64,000 nt of DNA from Pholiota molesta (lineage: Eukaryota; Basidiomycota; Agaricomycetes; Agaricales; Strophariaceae), in contig JACGCK010000022.1 of NCBI GenBank assembly GCA_014925825.1, positions 186,001 to 250,000 of the forward strand, in the 5' to 3' direction. A program made the translations under genes and the position numbers. Below the pieces are notes generated by a model. It worked only from the letters and a program-made list of their open reading frames with translations. It was not told the origin of the DNA and searched no databases. Below, piece by piece: positions 1 through 12,327 of the stretch. How positions within the stretch are numbered: the first letter of the stretch is position 1; the number at the start of each line of letters is the position of its first letter.

Positions 1-36
1 GCGACTTGCACATGTCGGAATCTGTGAAGCCTCAAA

Positions 37-183
37 TTACTCAGAAGTGACCACGCAGATATGCTCGTTTTCCCGATTCTCCAGCGCATATTCCACGACT
101 TCGCGATGTGACGGCAGTGGACTGTGGCCGTGCATTTCGACCGATGGCATCGCACCGTCTGTGCAGTCCAGTGCGCCCGCTGC
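37..183 (-). CDS. possible terminal exon of an unidentified gene (partial)
   Basis: Reading the minus strand, an AG acceptor at 184-185 is followed by an open frame that runs to a TAA at 37-39. The frame contains the stretch SVEMHGHSPLPSHREVVEYA and ends in CVVTSE. Its composition looks like ordinary protein, but no family is recognised. It is too short for normal ORF calling, and no upstream exon could be placed before the dioxygenase gene, which runs on the other strand. It could be chance. Confidence is low. Confidence 0.2.
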   Translation of the reverse strand, partial: AAGALDCTDGAMPSVEMHGHSPLPSHREVVEYALENRENEHICVVTSE

Positions 184-732
184 CTACTTGCGCCTTTCTA
201 TACCACAACGTGGGTGCCATGCCGAGATTGCCGCTGCCAGAACCCAGAGTTTTGAACTTTGAAGAAACATTCGGCTTGATTTACCACTTTTCAGGGCAGC
301 AAAGAGCAAAAACTCGAATGATCGCTGGTAGTTCAACACGTACAAAACTATTGTGTTGCAAGTTGCAACAATTCTGCAACAATTCCCGCTCATTTTTAAA
401 TGGTAGGCTGCCAGGTTTGAATGTTGAACGACACCTTCATGTCGATTCATCCTATGTTGCCGCCACATTGTTGCTCAGCACAGCTCAGCACGCCATTTGG
501 ACGCCTCTCCTCCTTACTCCTCGGATCTGTATTCTATGTTATGTTCCTTGATGCGATTCATCCTCTCGATCGGCACGGAGGCAAGACAGTACAAGTTTAT
601 GGTTTGCTATCTGACATACAATTGTAGGAACTGTTGATGGCGAGGAATTCTATATAACATGGAACTACGCGATCGATTTCATAATTGTCGCGCTTCTCTC
701 TCATTGTAGCAACTTTGAACCAACTTCAACAC
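184..732. other. intergenic / 5' region of the dioxygenase gene
   Basis: Open frames of up to 147 codons exist here on both strands. None has a recognisable motif, and they overlap one another. The only signal I can support is the TATA-like site near 651 that precedes the dioxygenase gene. Confidence 0.4.
651..657 (+). promoter_or_regulatory. TATA box of the dioxygenase gene
   Basis: TATATAA lies about 75 bp before an ATG in good context (caccATGG, ATG at 733). This spacing is normal for basidiomycete core promoters. It supports 733 as the translation start, although the splice phase of the first exon is unresolved. Confidence 0.45.
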
Positions 733-3700
733 CATGGCCGAGCCTACACCTAGTGCGTACTGGTACGATATGCTTAGTACAACTTTGACTAATTCAGATG
801 AACCCGAGGGTAGAGCAAACCTTCTTGATGCTTATGAGGGCTCAGGTTGACATTCCAAGCTATTTGGATGATGAGGAGCCAGTACGCCTATATCCCTGGA
901 TACTTGCACATGAAATTTAATCGCATTGTGCACTAGGCCGCAATGTTAACAGAGGTCGCGAAGATTGTCATACCTTTGGAAGGCCAAAAACTTGTGAGAG
1001 GATTATTTTTCTTTCGGTTTCTCGAATTAAGGGAGGAGTAGATATCGACAGCCTTGCTCATGCTGAATGGGCCATTGAGAACTGATCTTCCTGGAGAGTT
1101 GGTCAAACCCTTAAAGCAAGGCGCCAAATCTTCATTTTGCTTTTATATCTTATGAGAACTGCTTTCTAGTGACAAGCTCATAGGGGTTCTCTATGAGATG
1201 ATGCCGCATCCACCGAGGAATCTGACAGGTCAAGATTTCCGTACCGCTGATGGGGCAGACAGGCTTGGTGCAGCCGACGTGCCCTATGCCCGAACTGTTA
1301 TCCCGAGGACAGATCCTATAGAGTATCCTGATGCGCAGGAAGTCTTCGACAAACTTATGTTGCGTCGGCGCATTGACGGGAAAGAGAAGGTGTTTCTGCT
1401 GTAGTTATCATGTTAAATTAGAGCTAACGTTGTTGCTCGATGTTTTCAGATTGTCAATAATTCCAATGGCTTGAGCTCCCTGACTTTTGCTTTTGGCACT
1501 CTGGTCATACACACCGTCTTCCGATCTGCGCTCCAGAACCCCACGATGAACGAGACATCGTCTTACATCGATCTCGCGCCTCTGTGAGTCCAGGCTAAAA
1601 TTATGGCCCAGTTAACGACCCTCATTATTTGGTCTCCAGTTACGGCGATGACATTGCTGGGCAGATGTCAGTCCGCAATCAGACTGGTAGAGGCCTCCTT
1701 GCCCCCGATTGTTTCGTAGACGAGCGAGTTCTCTTCTTGCCCCCGGCCGCTGCGGCGCTCCTCGTCATCTTCAACCGCAACCACAATGTACGTACCCGAC
1801 TTTTACTGCTTTAATGGCTGCTTATTGTTGTTCCGTGGTCTTCAGTATGTCGCGGCGGAGTTGTTAAAGAACGAGAAGGACGCGCGGGGTTGGAGTGATC
1901 CTCCGCCCGAAGACCCCCTGCGCCGAAACAAGCAAGATGAAGAGATTTTCCAGCTTGCGCGGCTGATTAAGTATGTCAACCATTTATATTGGATTGAAAA
2001 ATTCTGACTTTCAACACCAAGCTGTGTCCATCTCGTCAACATCGTGCTCACTGACTACGTCGGTGGTATAATGGGTTCAGACTTCATCGCCAACCAGTAC
2101 CCATATAACTGACATTAACGGTCTTACAGGTCGTACCATTGGCGGCGGTGGCTGGCCTATGAACTCCACGCCCTTTGAAGTACATTGTCTTGATATGTGG
2201 TTAAGCGTCAGATAGCTTATTCTTTTCATTTGCAGCCAATTGTTCTTCCAGATAGAGCAATTACTTGGTTGAAAGATCCGACACAGGTCAGCGTATTGGC
2301 ATAAGCATCTGGCTTTCTACTCACCTATGGCTTTCAGCCCATCGGGGCGACGCATGTGAGCCGGGGTGATGGCAACCTCGTCAGCATAGAGTTCAATACT
2401 CTGTTCGTAATTATTTATCAATGATAATAATGACATCCGGACTCATCTACTCTCATAGGTATCGTTGGCATGCGACTTTGAGGTCAATTAATGCTGTCCA
2501 TACCAACTAGTTTGCTTTCAACTAAACAAACATCGTTTCTAGTGAGATGGACGTAAAATGGGCTGAGAATATTATTGGGTCAGCTTTAGGGCGTCACGAC
2601 TTCGAGAATGTGTGCTCGTCTCTTTATCTCTTATCAATTCTTCCGCGCTGAAAACTATTACTAACAGCTCATGCCCGAGGATTATGTTCGGGCATTCAAG
2701 ATATCCGCACCCACCAGGAACGATGATCCTAAGGAGAGGACTTTCGCAGGTCTCATTAGGGGTCCAGATGGCTATTTCAAGGATACAGATCTTGCGAAGA
2801 TTCTATTTGATGCTACTGAGGCCCCTGCTGGGATGTTCCGTGCCCAAGGCACTCCTCAAAGTGAGCCTCCGAATACCTGCATTCTACATTTTTAACCGAC
2901 AATATATTTTAGTTATGGGATTTATTGATGTCAGGGGGATCAAGAGGGCAAGAGAAATGAAGTGTGTTTTGCCTTTCCATGGCTATTGTTCTTTAGCGTT
3001 TCTGACTCCTCTTACCATTAGCACTTGCACTATGAACGAGTTTCGAGCGTGGTTTGGCTTGCCCAGTACGTGTCATATCAATACATGTACGCCGCCATTT
3101 GTGAATCGACTGACGTTACTCTTAAAGAGTATAAGAGCTTTGTCGAATGGAACAAAGACCCCGAAATCTCGCAAGCGGCTTCTGACTTGTATGGCGGCAA
3201 CATCGATCGCCTCGAACTTTATCCTGGACTTCACGCCGAGGGTGGTTTCGGCGACGGCCTCCAGGATTACAGCTCGGAACCGCTGCGCATTAGCACCATG
3301 CGAAATGGTTTGCTAATTGATGCCATTACTCTGGTGCGTATATCGTTGCCTAATTATTCAATATGCCACTACAGCTTCTATTAAATCCAGATTCGCGGCG
3401 ATCGATTTTTTACCACCGCGTTCAATGGTTTGTCCTTGTTGCGTTGGTGGATACAGTCTTTTTATCGCTCACATATCTCGTTTCTTTAGAGGAAAATTAT
3501 ACCAAGACAGGTATCGCTGACGTACAGAGAGATGTCAATAACAAGGCCCACGGTGGCTACAGTGCGTCCAACATCTCATCCTATCTTATCTTAACAACTT
3601 GATGCTGACGAATACACATCAATATCATTTTCGCATTTAGTCCACAAATTGCTCTTCCGCACACTCGAGGGATTGCCTCAGAATAGCGTTTATGCTTGGT

Positions 3701-3798
3701 TCCCAATGACCACTCCTGCGACCATGAAGCGGGTCTTGGGTAGCAGCGGTGATTGGAGATTTGATAGGCCTCCTCTCCCTACCTCCTTGGACTGCTGA
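733..3798 (+). CDS. fatty-acid (linoleate) dioxygenase, Ppo/LDS haem-peroxidase family, without P450 domain
   Basis: This is an intron-rich gene of the animal-haem-peroxidase/cyclooxygenase fold. The family oxygenates linoleate and related C18 acids to hydroperoxides that serve as oxylipin signals or volatile precursors. Visible blocks in order are EMMPHPPRN (about 1190-1220), GLSSLTFAFGTLVIHTVF with the distal haem His (about 1470-1530), a DLAPLYGDD-like block (1580-1650), and FNTL/YRWHATL across an intron near 2400-2460, giving the catalytic Tyr and proximal His. Later blocks are TMRNGLLIDAI, the peroxidase C-terminal RGDRFFTTAFN region, and LLFRTL...NSVYAWFPMTTP before a TGA at 3796-3798. 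Two-domain Ppo proteins continue into a cytochrome P450 here; this one stops, and the next gene follows. The first exon is ambiguous: 733 has the better context, but the in-frame continuation is clearer from an ATG at about 800. Function is firm at family level; regiospecificity is unknown. Confidence 0.85.
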
Positions 3799-4240
3799 AG
3801 TGGGTCCACAATATAAGTAAGTATATATAGTTTATGTGTATTCTTGAAGTTTTGTAGTTTGGTTGGATATTGATTGTAATACTTACCATTATGAGGTCGT
3901 CTTTTAAGTTTTCCTCCTATTATCTTGAATAACTGATGTAAGTATTGCGTCTTCACGAAAAGTGAGGATGGCCGTACCTTGATCGATTGATCACTTGTAT
4001 GTGTGTCTACATGTCAAGGCGCTTGGAAATTTTGAATGCTTGAAACTTGGGACTTGGGAGAAGCGAGTTCCGTGAAGTTGCCGGCGGGCGCGCACTTGGG
4101 CACAGCATTTGTGATGTTCGCACGAGTTTGCCGGACATGTAATAAGAACGAGGAGTGGATGATGCGGCTCTTCGTGCAACGTTGATCGTTCTCCAGAGCA
4201 GGCCTCTATCGCAGAATTCAGCCCTGGTGGCGAATTTCTT
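3799..4240. other. intergenic, dioxygenase to MFS gene
   Basis: The stretch is AT-rich at first and then shifts to a more GC-rich promoter-like part before the MFS gene. No P450-like coding sequence is present in any frame, so the dioxygenase has not simply lost its second half to a frameshift. No other feature was seen. Confidence 0.5.
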
Positions 4241-6936
4241 ATGTTTACAACGTTTCCCTCTCAACCACGTTCGGCTCGAGATGCTCCTTCATCTCCAAGG
4301 CCATTGGGATTCGTTTCCCCAAGACCGATCACTTCCCCAAGACCATTACCGCTGAAACGAGAGCACCGGGGTGCACGAATCTATGAACCCAAAAGTCCCA
4401 ATCCTTTGCCACCACTGCCAGACAAACCTCTTCCTGCTTATATTCCTGAACGACCGGCGCCTATTCTCACGCTTCCAGGCCTCCCCGACGTGGAACTTCC
4501 TCGGACACCGGCTAAGCCCAACCACCACTTCGGACATAAATGGATTAAGACTGGCAAGCAGTAGGCACTTTTTGATTCCGCAGATAGGAATTTACTAAGG
4601 CTCTCTATAATAGATGGATATCCAACATCAAACTTCCCTGGACCCCACCAGACCCATCGACCCCGACAATTCCTCCAGTATCACCCAAGACCGCTAAATT
4701 TGTGAACGAATCAATACATCATACTCCCAAAGAGCAGGTATACTTCAAGAGCTATCAAAATGTTCTTGATGAAGAAGCTCTAGGATATAAACAAGCGATT
4801 CCGGATTACAGGCCAGAAGTTCCGGAATATGAACCAGAAGTTCCGGAAAACAGGCAAGACCCACCTCCTCTTTACCAGAAGGACCCACCCGAAGGAGGGA
4901 TTTTTGGATGGATGGCTGTGGCGGGAGTGTGAGCTAGCTTTTTGGTTTTTATTTTCTTTCCGGAGTCAGAACACTCATACTTTTTCAAAAGATTTTTGAT
5001 CCAGTTTGCTACCATTGGGTAAGTTTCTACTCCCAAGTTCGAAGCCGTTCTAATAGTTCGATATAGCTATGTCTTCACCTGGAATGTATTCGAAGGTACT
5101 GTCGCTATCACTTGCCCTATCACTTAATTTGCTTAACTATAATTTCAGATCACTACAGCCACGTTTCGCTGACCGATCAGAGCCCAATTGCCGTCCGGTA
5201 GGTCGATTGCCTATTACTGATCAACAGTAGCAAGCTGATCGGGAATCCACCATAGATTCATTGGGAGCATTCAGTGGTTTTTGACTTTCTTCCTCTCTCT
5301 GGTAGCTGGAAAGGCGGCGGATTCGGGATATCTTCATCACACTATTATCTCAGGATCTGTCCTGTTCGCGCTTTGGTATGTCTCGTTAGCTATTTCTTTC
5401 CGTGCGCCGGCGCTTATGTTTTCCAGCCTCTTTTTATTGTCCATTGTCGGAGAAGAGCAATTTGGCGGGACATTCGCATGTCAGTCCCTAGGCATGGGCA
5501 TAGGAATGGGGCTCGTCTTCGTACCGACTGCTGTTGTACCTTTGTCCTACTTCAAGCGCCAACGAGGACTCGCAATTGGAATAGTCATGAGCGGTGCCAC
5601 ATTCGGAGGAATGATCTTTCCAGCTGGTGTGTTCTTTTATTTCTATCTATCTTTGTCTTTTTCTGATCACAAACTTTAGCCCTTCGGTAGGATTATGTTT
5701 TGTGTATTGTCTTCAAGCTGCGATCTCATTTAACCTTTTTCAGGGCTATGATCCCATCCCATGGGCTGGGTGGCGCCGTTCGGATCACCGCTATCATCGC
5801 TATAGTATTCTTAGCTTTGGGCAATGGACTCATTCTCGTTCATCCAATCCCTAAGCCAGACAAACCTGCATACCCTCTTCCGCACCTTGACTTGGCCAAA
5901 TACTCGAAGGAAATAGAGTTTATCTTCGCTGCGGGAGGGTAAGCTATTCTTTTTGGAGCACATGTAAACCGTCACTGATTTTTTACAGCTTCTTCATCAC
6001 GATGCTATTCATCTACTACCCTGGTACGATCTCCTCGCATACCATGACCCCGCATGGAACTGATCTGAGGTCCACACAGTGATGTATCTAGATCTCCTCG
6101 CGCAGCAAAACGGTGTCGACGCAAGGAGCGCCTTCAATTCCGTACGTGCACGACCCCTTCTTCCGTTTCGCATGCCATGTTATCTAACGATATTCATTGA
6201 CCGTTGGTGGTGCAGGTCATAATTTTAAGCCTGACAGGAATGATTGGCCGTATAGCGTTGGGTTTTGCCTCCGACATTGTCGGCCCTTGGAATCTCCTCG
6301 TGCCTGTCTCTGGGGGGATGGTGCTGATGATGTTTACTATGTGTACTGTGTAAGTCAAGTCTATTCTAACTTAATCTCATCGCGATCTGAACTTACTAAA
6401 TTACATTTGATTTTATCTTTTACAGTCAAGGTATTAAGTCGCTCGTCGCGTTTTCGATGTTCTATGGACTTTTTGCTGGTGCTTGTAAGCCAATACAACA
6501 GGATTTAGTTTCGCCTTCTGAATTCTAATACAGGGCTTTCTCTTATGGTGACCGCTATCACAAGCCTTTCGTCTCGCCCGACTGAGCAAGGGTGAGGTTT
6601 TTGCTTGTCAAGCAATCATGAAGACTACTGATTATCCTCTAGAACTCGAGTGGGCCTTGTCTTCTCTGCTGGTAGCTTACCGGTCCTCTTTTCCTTCCTC
6701 CTTCAAGACGGTTTGGTCAATACTCAGCGTTGGGTCATTCCATCTGCTGTTGCCGGCGTAAGTTCCTTACACTTCTCTTTCAAAAAATAAATTACAGTTG
6801 TATTGACCAATCTGTAATGCAGTTCCTATTCGTCGCTGTTACCGGCCTGGCTTTCATGTCAAGAAAGTTCGTTGCTGACAAGAAACCATATAGGCGAAGG
6901 AAGTTGGAGTCTATTCACCAGGTTCTGATCGTGTAA
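4241..6936 (+). CDS. MFS transporter, monocarboxylate-permease (MCT) type
   Basis: This is a predicted plasma-membrane permease of the major facilitator superfamily. A long cytoplasmic N-terminus (4241 to about 4930) is proline-rich and carries an imperfect repeat built on PEVPE (PEVPEYEPEVPE). Then comes EGGIFGWMAVAG, the conserved start of the first helix in fungal MCT-like permeases. About twelve hydrophobic segments follow over exons at about 4990-6930. They include FGGTFACQSLGMGIGMGLVF, YFKRQRGLAIGIVMSGATFG (TM4-5) and GMIGRIALGFASDIVGPWN after the central loop. Introns are short and phases join cleanly, for example at 4562-4613. The stop is a TAA at 6934-6936. It converges on the delta-9 desaturase, which begins 88 bp further on. 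Substrate is unknown; monocarboxylates and riboflavin are known for relatives. Confidence 0.85.
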
Positions 6937-7024
6937 TCTAATGCACTTATTTCAATTCAAAGGTTTCGATTGGTCCTTTCTGATAGTCTCATTATGTGGA
7001 TATATCTCATCTAAGGGGAAATAA

Positions 7025-8536
7025 CTAGTAAATTTTTTCTTCTCGGATGCGCAATCGTTGAACAGAGCGTGTAATGTTTGCCCTGTGTTCAACGCCTCCG
7101 TCTAAAATTCCTACGCGCATCATTGATAGAAGCTTATGTATAATTTTCAGCAAGGCCCTGGTTGGATAACAAAGGGAGGCGCATACATTGTGGGCTGCGT
7201 TCGAATGTGCGTACACACCACCGAAGAACGAAGCTGTGGCCTCTTTTCCGGCGGTTCCTACGAGATAGTGTCTACCTCCAGGATGTTGATCAACGAAGGC
7301 CGAGACATCGTGAATGAACCCGGAGATAAGGACAAGGGGTTTCGTCTTAGCCTCTTCCTGGACTAAAGAACAACCTGTCAATACCGTTTGGAAGAGATAA
7401 AACAGTATGCTTGCGAACACGTAGCCCACGACACGACTGGGAGCTTTTCGAGAGGCGTCGGCCAGTCGAGGGAATCTTGAACTTCCTTGAGCTTTTTCAA
7501 CTCCATCGCTAGACGTCCTTTGGAGATTTCGTTACTTGGGAACACGCGTAAGTGGTTGGCTAGGCCAACCTTCCCGCAAATTGCGATGAACCATTTCGTT
7601 GGATCGTATTGGTACCAGAGAAATGCGTTGCGGTAGTCCATTGGGAACTGGTGGTGAAAGTTGTGGTAGCCTTCCCCCATTGTCAATATCGCGGACAGCA
7701 GATGATCGCGGGGTGTCTGTACGTCATCATATGGCGCTGTTCCGAGCCAATGCGCGATGGAATTGATGCAGAAAGTGCTCTGTAGAGGTTTAGCGTGCGT
7801 GGTACCTAAAAGAATTCACCGCGAAGACTGACATGATGTGCGATGGTCAGGCGCAGCGCTCCTGCGAAGCACGCGCCGCCTAACCAGTCGTCGAAGAATA
7901 GTCCTGGAATAGCTGAGGGCAGCACGTATCCAAAAATAACGAGCAGAAGGAAGTAGTGCTTGTGCTGCCATTGCAGAAGGGGGTCATGCCGCAGGTCGGA
8001 GACGTCTGCGGGACCGGAGCGAAGTTCCGATTTAAAAATCATCCAACCGATATGGGTCCAGAGCAGGCCGCGATTGGCATTGTACGGGTCCAAGTCAGTG
8101 TCGGTATGACGGTGGTGGGAGCGGTGGGCTCTAGCCCACCAATAGCACGATCCTTGAACAGCACTTGATCCTCCAGCCAGAAGAAAGAGTTGAAGAGGAA
8201 GGGAGGCATTGTATGAACGGTGGGACCATAGGCGATGATAGCCTAAATAATTGCCGTTAGAGATATCGGTCTAGAATCATATCGCTCGCATCACTAACCA
8301 GCGGTGATGCCTGTGCGTCATAAGTTATCCTGGGCTTGATAAGTCATGATAGTCAATGCATTCTCACCTAACATAGAGAAAATATAATATATCCCTGCAA
8401 AAATCCCAGTGCTTCGACGTATGTTGGTGGCGTACAATCCATAGAGCGCAGCGAGAGGTGTAATAACGAGAACTGCAACATTAAACCATCGCACGCCTTT
8501 CGTTCCAGGAAATTTCTTGGTCAATGACAGTCCCAT
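7025..8536 (-). CDS. OLE1: acyl-CoA delta-9 desaturase with C-terminal cytochrome b5 domain
   Basis: This ER-membrane di-iron desaturase introduces the 9,10 double bond into palmitoyl- and stearoyl-CoA, using electrons passed through its own cytochrome b5 domain. All histidine boxes are visible on the minus strand: YHRLWSH (about 8220-8245), RAHRSHHRHTDTD (about 8100-8140) and GYHNFHHQFP (about 7640-7675). The fused b5 domain near 7150-7320 has the haem motif HPGG and a second His in HSNAAHN. Transmembrane stretches such as WFNVAVLVITPLAALYG flank the boxes. The chosen start (ATG at 8534-8536) gives MGLSLTKKFPGTKG before the first helix; the frame is open further upstream, so an earlier start is possible. 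Four or five short introns are present. The stop is TAG at 7025-7027. It converges with the MFS gene. The family assignment is secure. Confidence 0.9.
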
Positions 8537-8730
8537 AGGTCGGCGCGAAAATGAGATTTCGGACGTAGCAAGGGTATGAGCCGCCTTGAAACAATGTGAG
8601 CAAGAAGACAGAAGTTTGGCGCTGGATCCCACGGAAATTGCAATGGTTGGCTCTTTTAAGTCAAAAGTAGGATGATTAGGACTCAGATTCTCTCCAGGAT
8701 CGCTGAATTCCCATTGCCCCTTGTATCTGT

Positions 8731-9171
8731 TTATAGAAATGGTGTATCCTCTGAGCGCACTGGGCCGACACAAAATAAGAAACAGGCGGCGCTGACTTGG
8801 AACATCGATGCCATCGGAAATCTGTCCGATAACATGGAGGAATCTATAAGGCGACGGATGGATGATTTGTCGAGAGTTCTTTGAGAAAGTCTTAACCGGA
8901 CGTAGGGCTTATCAGCGTAGGCGGAAATTATCGAACACGAGGCGGCGGCAGCAATGATGCAGCTCAGATTGTCTTGATCAAGTCCTGATGGCAATAAGTA
9001 AATTCACGTTCTACAGAGAGATCTAAAATTGCAAAGGAAAGTGGGTTCGGAGGTACTCACCGTTGACACTAAGGTTTTCCGGTGGGACGTTTCAGAAACC
9101 GAGTTAAAGTCCTTTCCTTCCAGAACAACGTCGTTTAAGTTCCACGAGGTGAGAACGTCACTGTCTTCCAT
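8731..9171 (-). CDS. possible small unidentified two-exon gene
   Basis: On the minus strand an ATG at 9171 opens a frame starting MEDSDVLTSWNLNDVV. It can be spliced by GT-AG from about 9065 to about 8990 into a second exon that holds a short Ala/Ser-rich hydrophobic patch and ends in EDTPFL at 8731. No family is recognised. A 138-codon frame on the plus strand (9029-9445) overlaps it and is equally unidentified, so at most one of the two is real. It sits about 200 bp upstream of the desaturase in the same direction and may instead be leader or promoter sequence. Confidence 0.25.
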
Positions 9172-9445
9172 CAACAGTCTGCCATCCGAGTTGCCTCAAG
9201 GTGGCTTTGTTTTCCAAGATCAGCCGTATATCCACCTCGAGATCTTGGTCATTCCCACCGTTCGGATTGATATCTACCACATTGGTGGCACAGATGATCT
9301 GTTTAGCGCGCCCCACAAGTTTCAGTGCACCGTGGCTTTTCCGGCTAGTCTTCAGCAAGGATCTTCGATTGAGCGCCGTACCGTACCATACGACAGATTA
9401 GGCAGCAAAGATGCTGGTATAGAAGACGATTTCAAGGGTATTTAG

Positions 9446-10199
9446 ACCGTAGATTACGAGGAATATGGTCAGCGGCGAGTTTTTGAGCATGACTCCAGGA
9501 AGAACCGATGGTTGCGTTGTGAGAAATCTTGAAACGCACAAAAAGCCACGGTCACTCTTTGGCCTCGCCCCATACTACCATCATTACTGGCACTTACTTT
9601 AAGTTACTCAAGTCCTTGACTAGTTGACTCCTTGAATGTCTATCGCTTTGATTCTTTCATTCAGCCTCAGCTTCATTTAGCCTTCAAATTCTCTTAAGCT
9701 CTCCGCACTTCATGCTTCAGCTTCACCTCAAAACTCGATTAAGCGGACGATGTACATCCTTTGACGTTGCAGATCTGCATCGATGTTCCCAGAGAAACTT
9801 TGTTCACGATATTCTCGTGATCTCTTCCTATTTCTCTGAGGTGCGGCTCGATCCATCTTTGAATTTGAAGCTTGATTCCTCTGGTCTAACTTACCGTTTT
9901 TTCATCACAAGTTTTAGACCCCCGTTATCTGAATGTCAGCGAAAATGATACCTTTGCATCGAACCCCTGGTCAGATCAGGAATTTATCAGTGAAATACCG
10001 CCCCTCGTGTCATCGTGACGCGTTGGAAGACTGCACTAGCTCGCGAAGTGTATATCTGGCGCAGAAGTTGCATCGAGTGCATCCTTGACGCACAATCGGA
10101 TTTGGAAGTTCAGCAAGGGATAATCTTGAAAAAAATATGGTGTGAGCAAGGTGTGAGATGCTGTACAGTCTAAATTCCTGTTCCCTCCTTGCAGTCAAC
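9446..10199. other. intergenic
   Basis: No coding frame with a recognisable motif was found. The sequence is T/C-rich around 9600-9720. No inverted repeats or RNA genes were recognised. Confidence 0.4.
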
Positions 10200-11790
10200 T
10201 ATGAAAACAGGTTTATCGAAGATTTTAAACATTGGGCTTTGCCCACCGCCGAGGACCGTGAAGATTTGCTCACTGAAATCTTGCCACCTCAATCTGTTGT
10301 AGGTATACCTCATCTAAGTTTGCGCCCTTCATTGAAATTTATTTACAGTTCGTTGACCCTCTATCTTTCGCGGTGCTGGGCCCTAATGGACACTTCCGAA
10401 GTAAAAGCTTCGCGCAACTTTTGCCGGTGCCTTTTTCCAGACAACTTCCAGATATCTGGTCTCGCCTTGCTCGATTTTATAGGTCCCAATCCTTCTTTCC
10501 ACGAGATTGCAGTCAATCCAAGCTTTGCTTTCACACATGAAGCGCCGATTTACGTTCCCGAAACAGACGAAGTATTCTTCTCAAGCAACGATGGAAGTGA
10601 CTTAAGGCATAACGATTTGAACCATAATAATCAAATTGGCAAGGTCAGCATGCAAGATGTCGAGGCTGCTTTCAAGAATCTCAAGCAGTCGACGACCATT
10701 GCAGTGACGTTCCAGTGACGGAGGTGAGTGTATTCAACTTTTGTTCGCGCGAGTACACGCTAAGCTCCCCTCGCTAAATTCGTATCATCTTCTCAATCTC
10801 CATGGTTGTGATTCTCTCCCATGGAATAAGTAGCTTGTTCTTCCAGACACGGTTCAAATGATGAACGGAGGCATGGGGCCAAACTTACATGTCAGCCTTA
10901 GCTTTTATTACGTCCGGCCGCGGCCCGCGGCCTACTGACAATCTGATAAGTAGTGCTTCCGAGATAATTTTCTTGGGGGACAATTTGGTTCGCTGAACGA
11001 TATTAAAATTCATCCGAAGGACGCCGCGTTTTTCTTCAGAGACGTTGTGTATGTCGTACATCCAACTCACCTCCCGTCTTACCTGCTAATTTCAGACTGA
11101 CTCACTCTTTGGTATGTGTGCAAACGCATGGTAGATACGTCTTCCTCAACCGGTTCCGCCCTCCGCCGCTCATGTCAAAACAAGTGTACCGGTTTAATCC
11201 TGTTTAGGCACTGTCCGCGTGGTAACGTCCACCGATTTCAACAGCTTTGAACAAGTGCAATGGCATTGATGATTGCATTTTCTCCTAGTTCTTTGGTTCT
11301 GCTTACATGTGGGTGTTCAATATGCCTGCCGTATTCTGACGTCGCTAATCGCGCATCCTTGATTTGAATAGATTTGATAAGTGTAGGAGGTGGCTTCTTG
11401 GGGAATGACCCAACAGAGTTTGCGACTATGTGTGCGAAATTATTTTTACCGTTCGACCCTCATAGTATCAATCTAAAGCGTCGACATCCTCATATTCCGG
11501 ATATAAATTCGACGTCAATCCCGAAACTCAGGATTTTATGAATAAACGCACATTCGCCTACGCAAATGCGGGCGTCCTGACGATATCTAGGTCGATGCAG
11601 AAGGAAAGGTCTATTCAGGCTGTGGCGACGGTGTACAAGTATGGTCTCCAGGAAAGGACCCTCACAGGTAAAATTTCTATCGGAACAGTCGGGCGCCTCA
11701 TCATCATGGCTGAGAAGAAAGTATTCATGGCGATGATTGCAGCGCCAAGGCAAATAATACTGCCTTTCACTGAAAATCGGTCTATCGCGG
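10200..11790 (+). pseudogene. degenerate SMP-30/lactonase-like gene (tandem copy)
   Basis: This is a decayed paralogue of the intact gene that follows at 12328-13934. Matching blocks in the same order are ILPPQSV then an intron, DPLSFAVLGPNGHFR, DFIGPNPSFHEIAVN, HEAPIYVPETDEVFFSSNDG, LNHNNQIGKVSMQDVEAAF, LVLPDTVQMMNGG, GQFGSLNDIKIHPKDAAFFF and, near the end, AEKKVFMAMIAA. The reading frame changes at least twice (near 10440 and 10700), and in-frame stop codons lie between about 10910 and 10960, where the intact copy reads through. Exon-intron positions are still shared, so this is a genomic tandem duplicate and not a retrocopy. Unlike single-base shifts elsewhere in the window, the number and kind of lesions here point to a true pseudogene. 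Confidence 0.75.
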
Positions 11791-12327
11791 GCCCTCGTCA
11801 AGACTATGGACACCCTTTCAATAAATTTGGTTTTCAGTGCGTCCGTCCCACATTCGACACTTGTTTGACTGAACCCCAGCTGAACCCTTTCTCCAAGCTA
11901 AGCTAGAAGTGGGATTTATTGACGCAACATGACGCTGGTTGAAAGCGTGTTTAGGAAAGTCATGCTAAGGGCGTACCCTTGGCACGACCAATCAATTATG
12001 ATGCTGCCAAGCGATTCAACTTCTGAAAGGCGGCGAGGAGAGAGTACCCGCTCGTCAAAGCCTTCAACTTTTTTGTTGTTGACATATTAGTGCTCATTTT
12101 CAGATCGTTCTCATCAGTTCTAAGTCTTTCTAAGTATAGCTTGCGACACTCGCTTCACGAATGGTTCGATTTTCACAGCTTGCTGCGGGAAAATGTACTT
12201 ACCATTTAAAGAAGAACGCACTTCTTTTTAAGTCTCGTAAATTTTAGATCAGGTGGAGCGTTTTTCTTTTTCCTATTAAAATACTGTAGGTTGGTTGAAG
12301 CCCATCTTCTATCTTTCCCTGTGAATC
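11791..12327. other. intergenic between the SMP-30 copies
   Basis: This is the promoter region of the intact copy. An AT-rich TATTAAAATAC motif lies about 45-55 bp before the ATG at 12328. Nothing else was recognised. Confidence 0.4.

Noticed and set aside
108..551. 147-codon plus-strand open frame before the dioxygenase
   Set aside because: No motif, overlaps open frames on the other strand, and composition is not protein-like.
3799..4240. possible P450 domain continuing the dioxygenase
   Set aside because: No P450 motif or suitable open exon chain in any frame before the MFS gene.
9029..9445. 138-codon plus-strand open frame
   Set aside because: No recognisable family, and it overlaps a competing minus-strand exon pair; not enough to call a gene.
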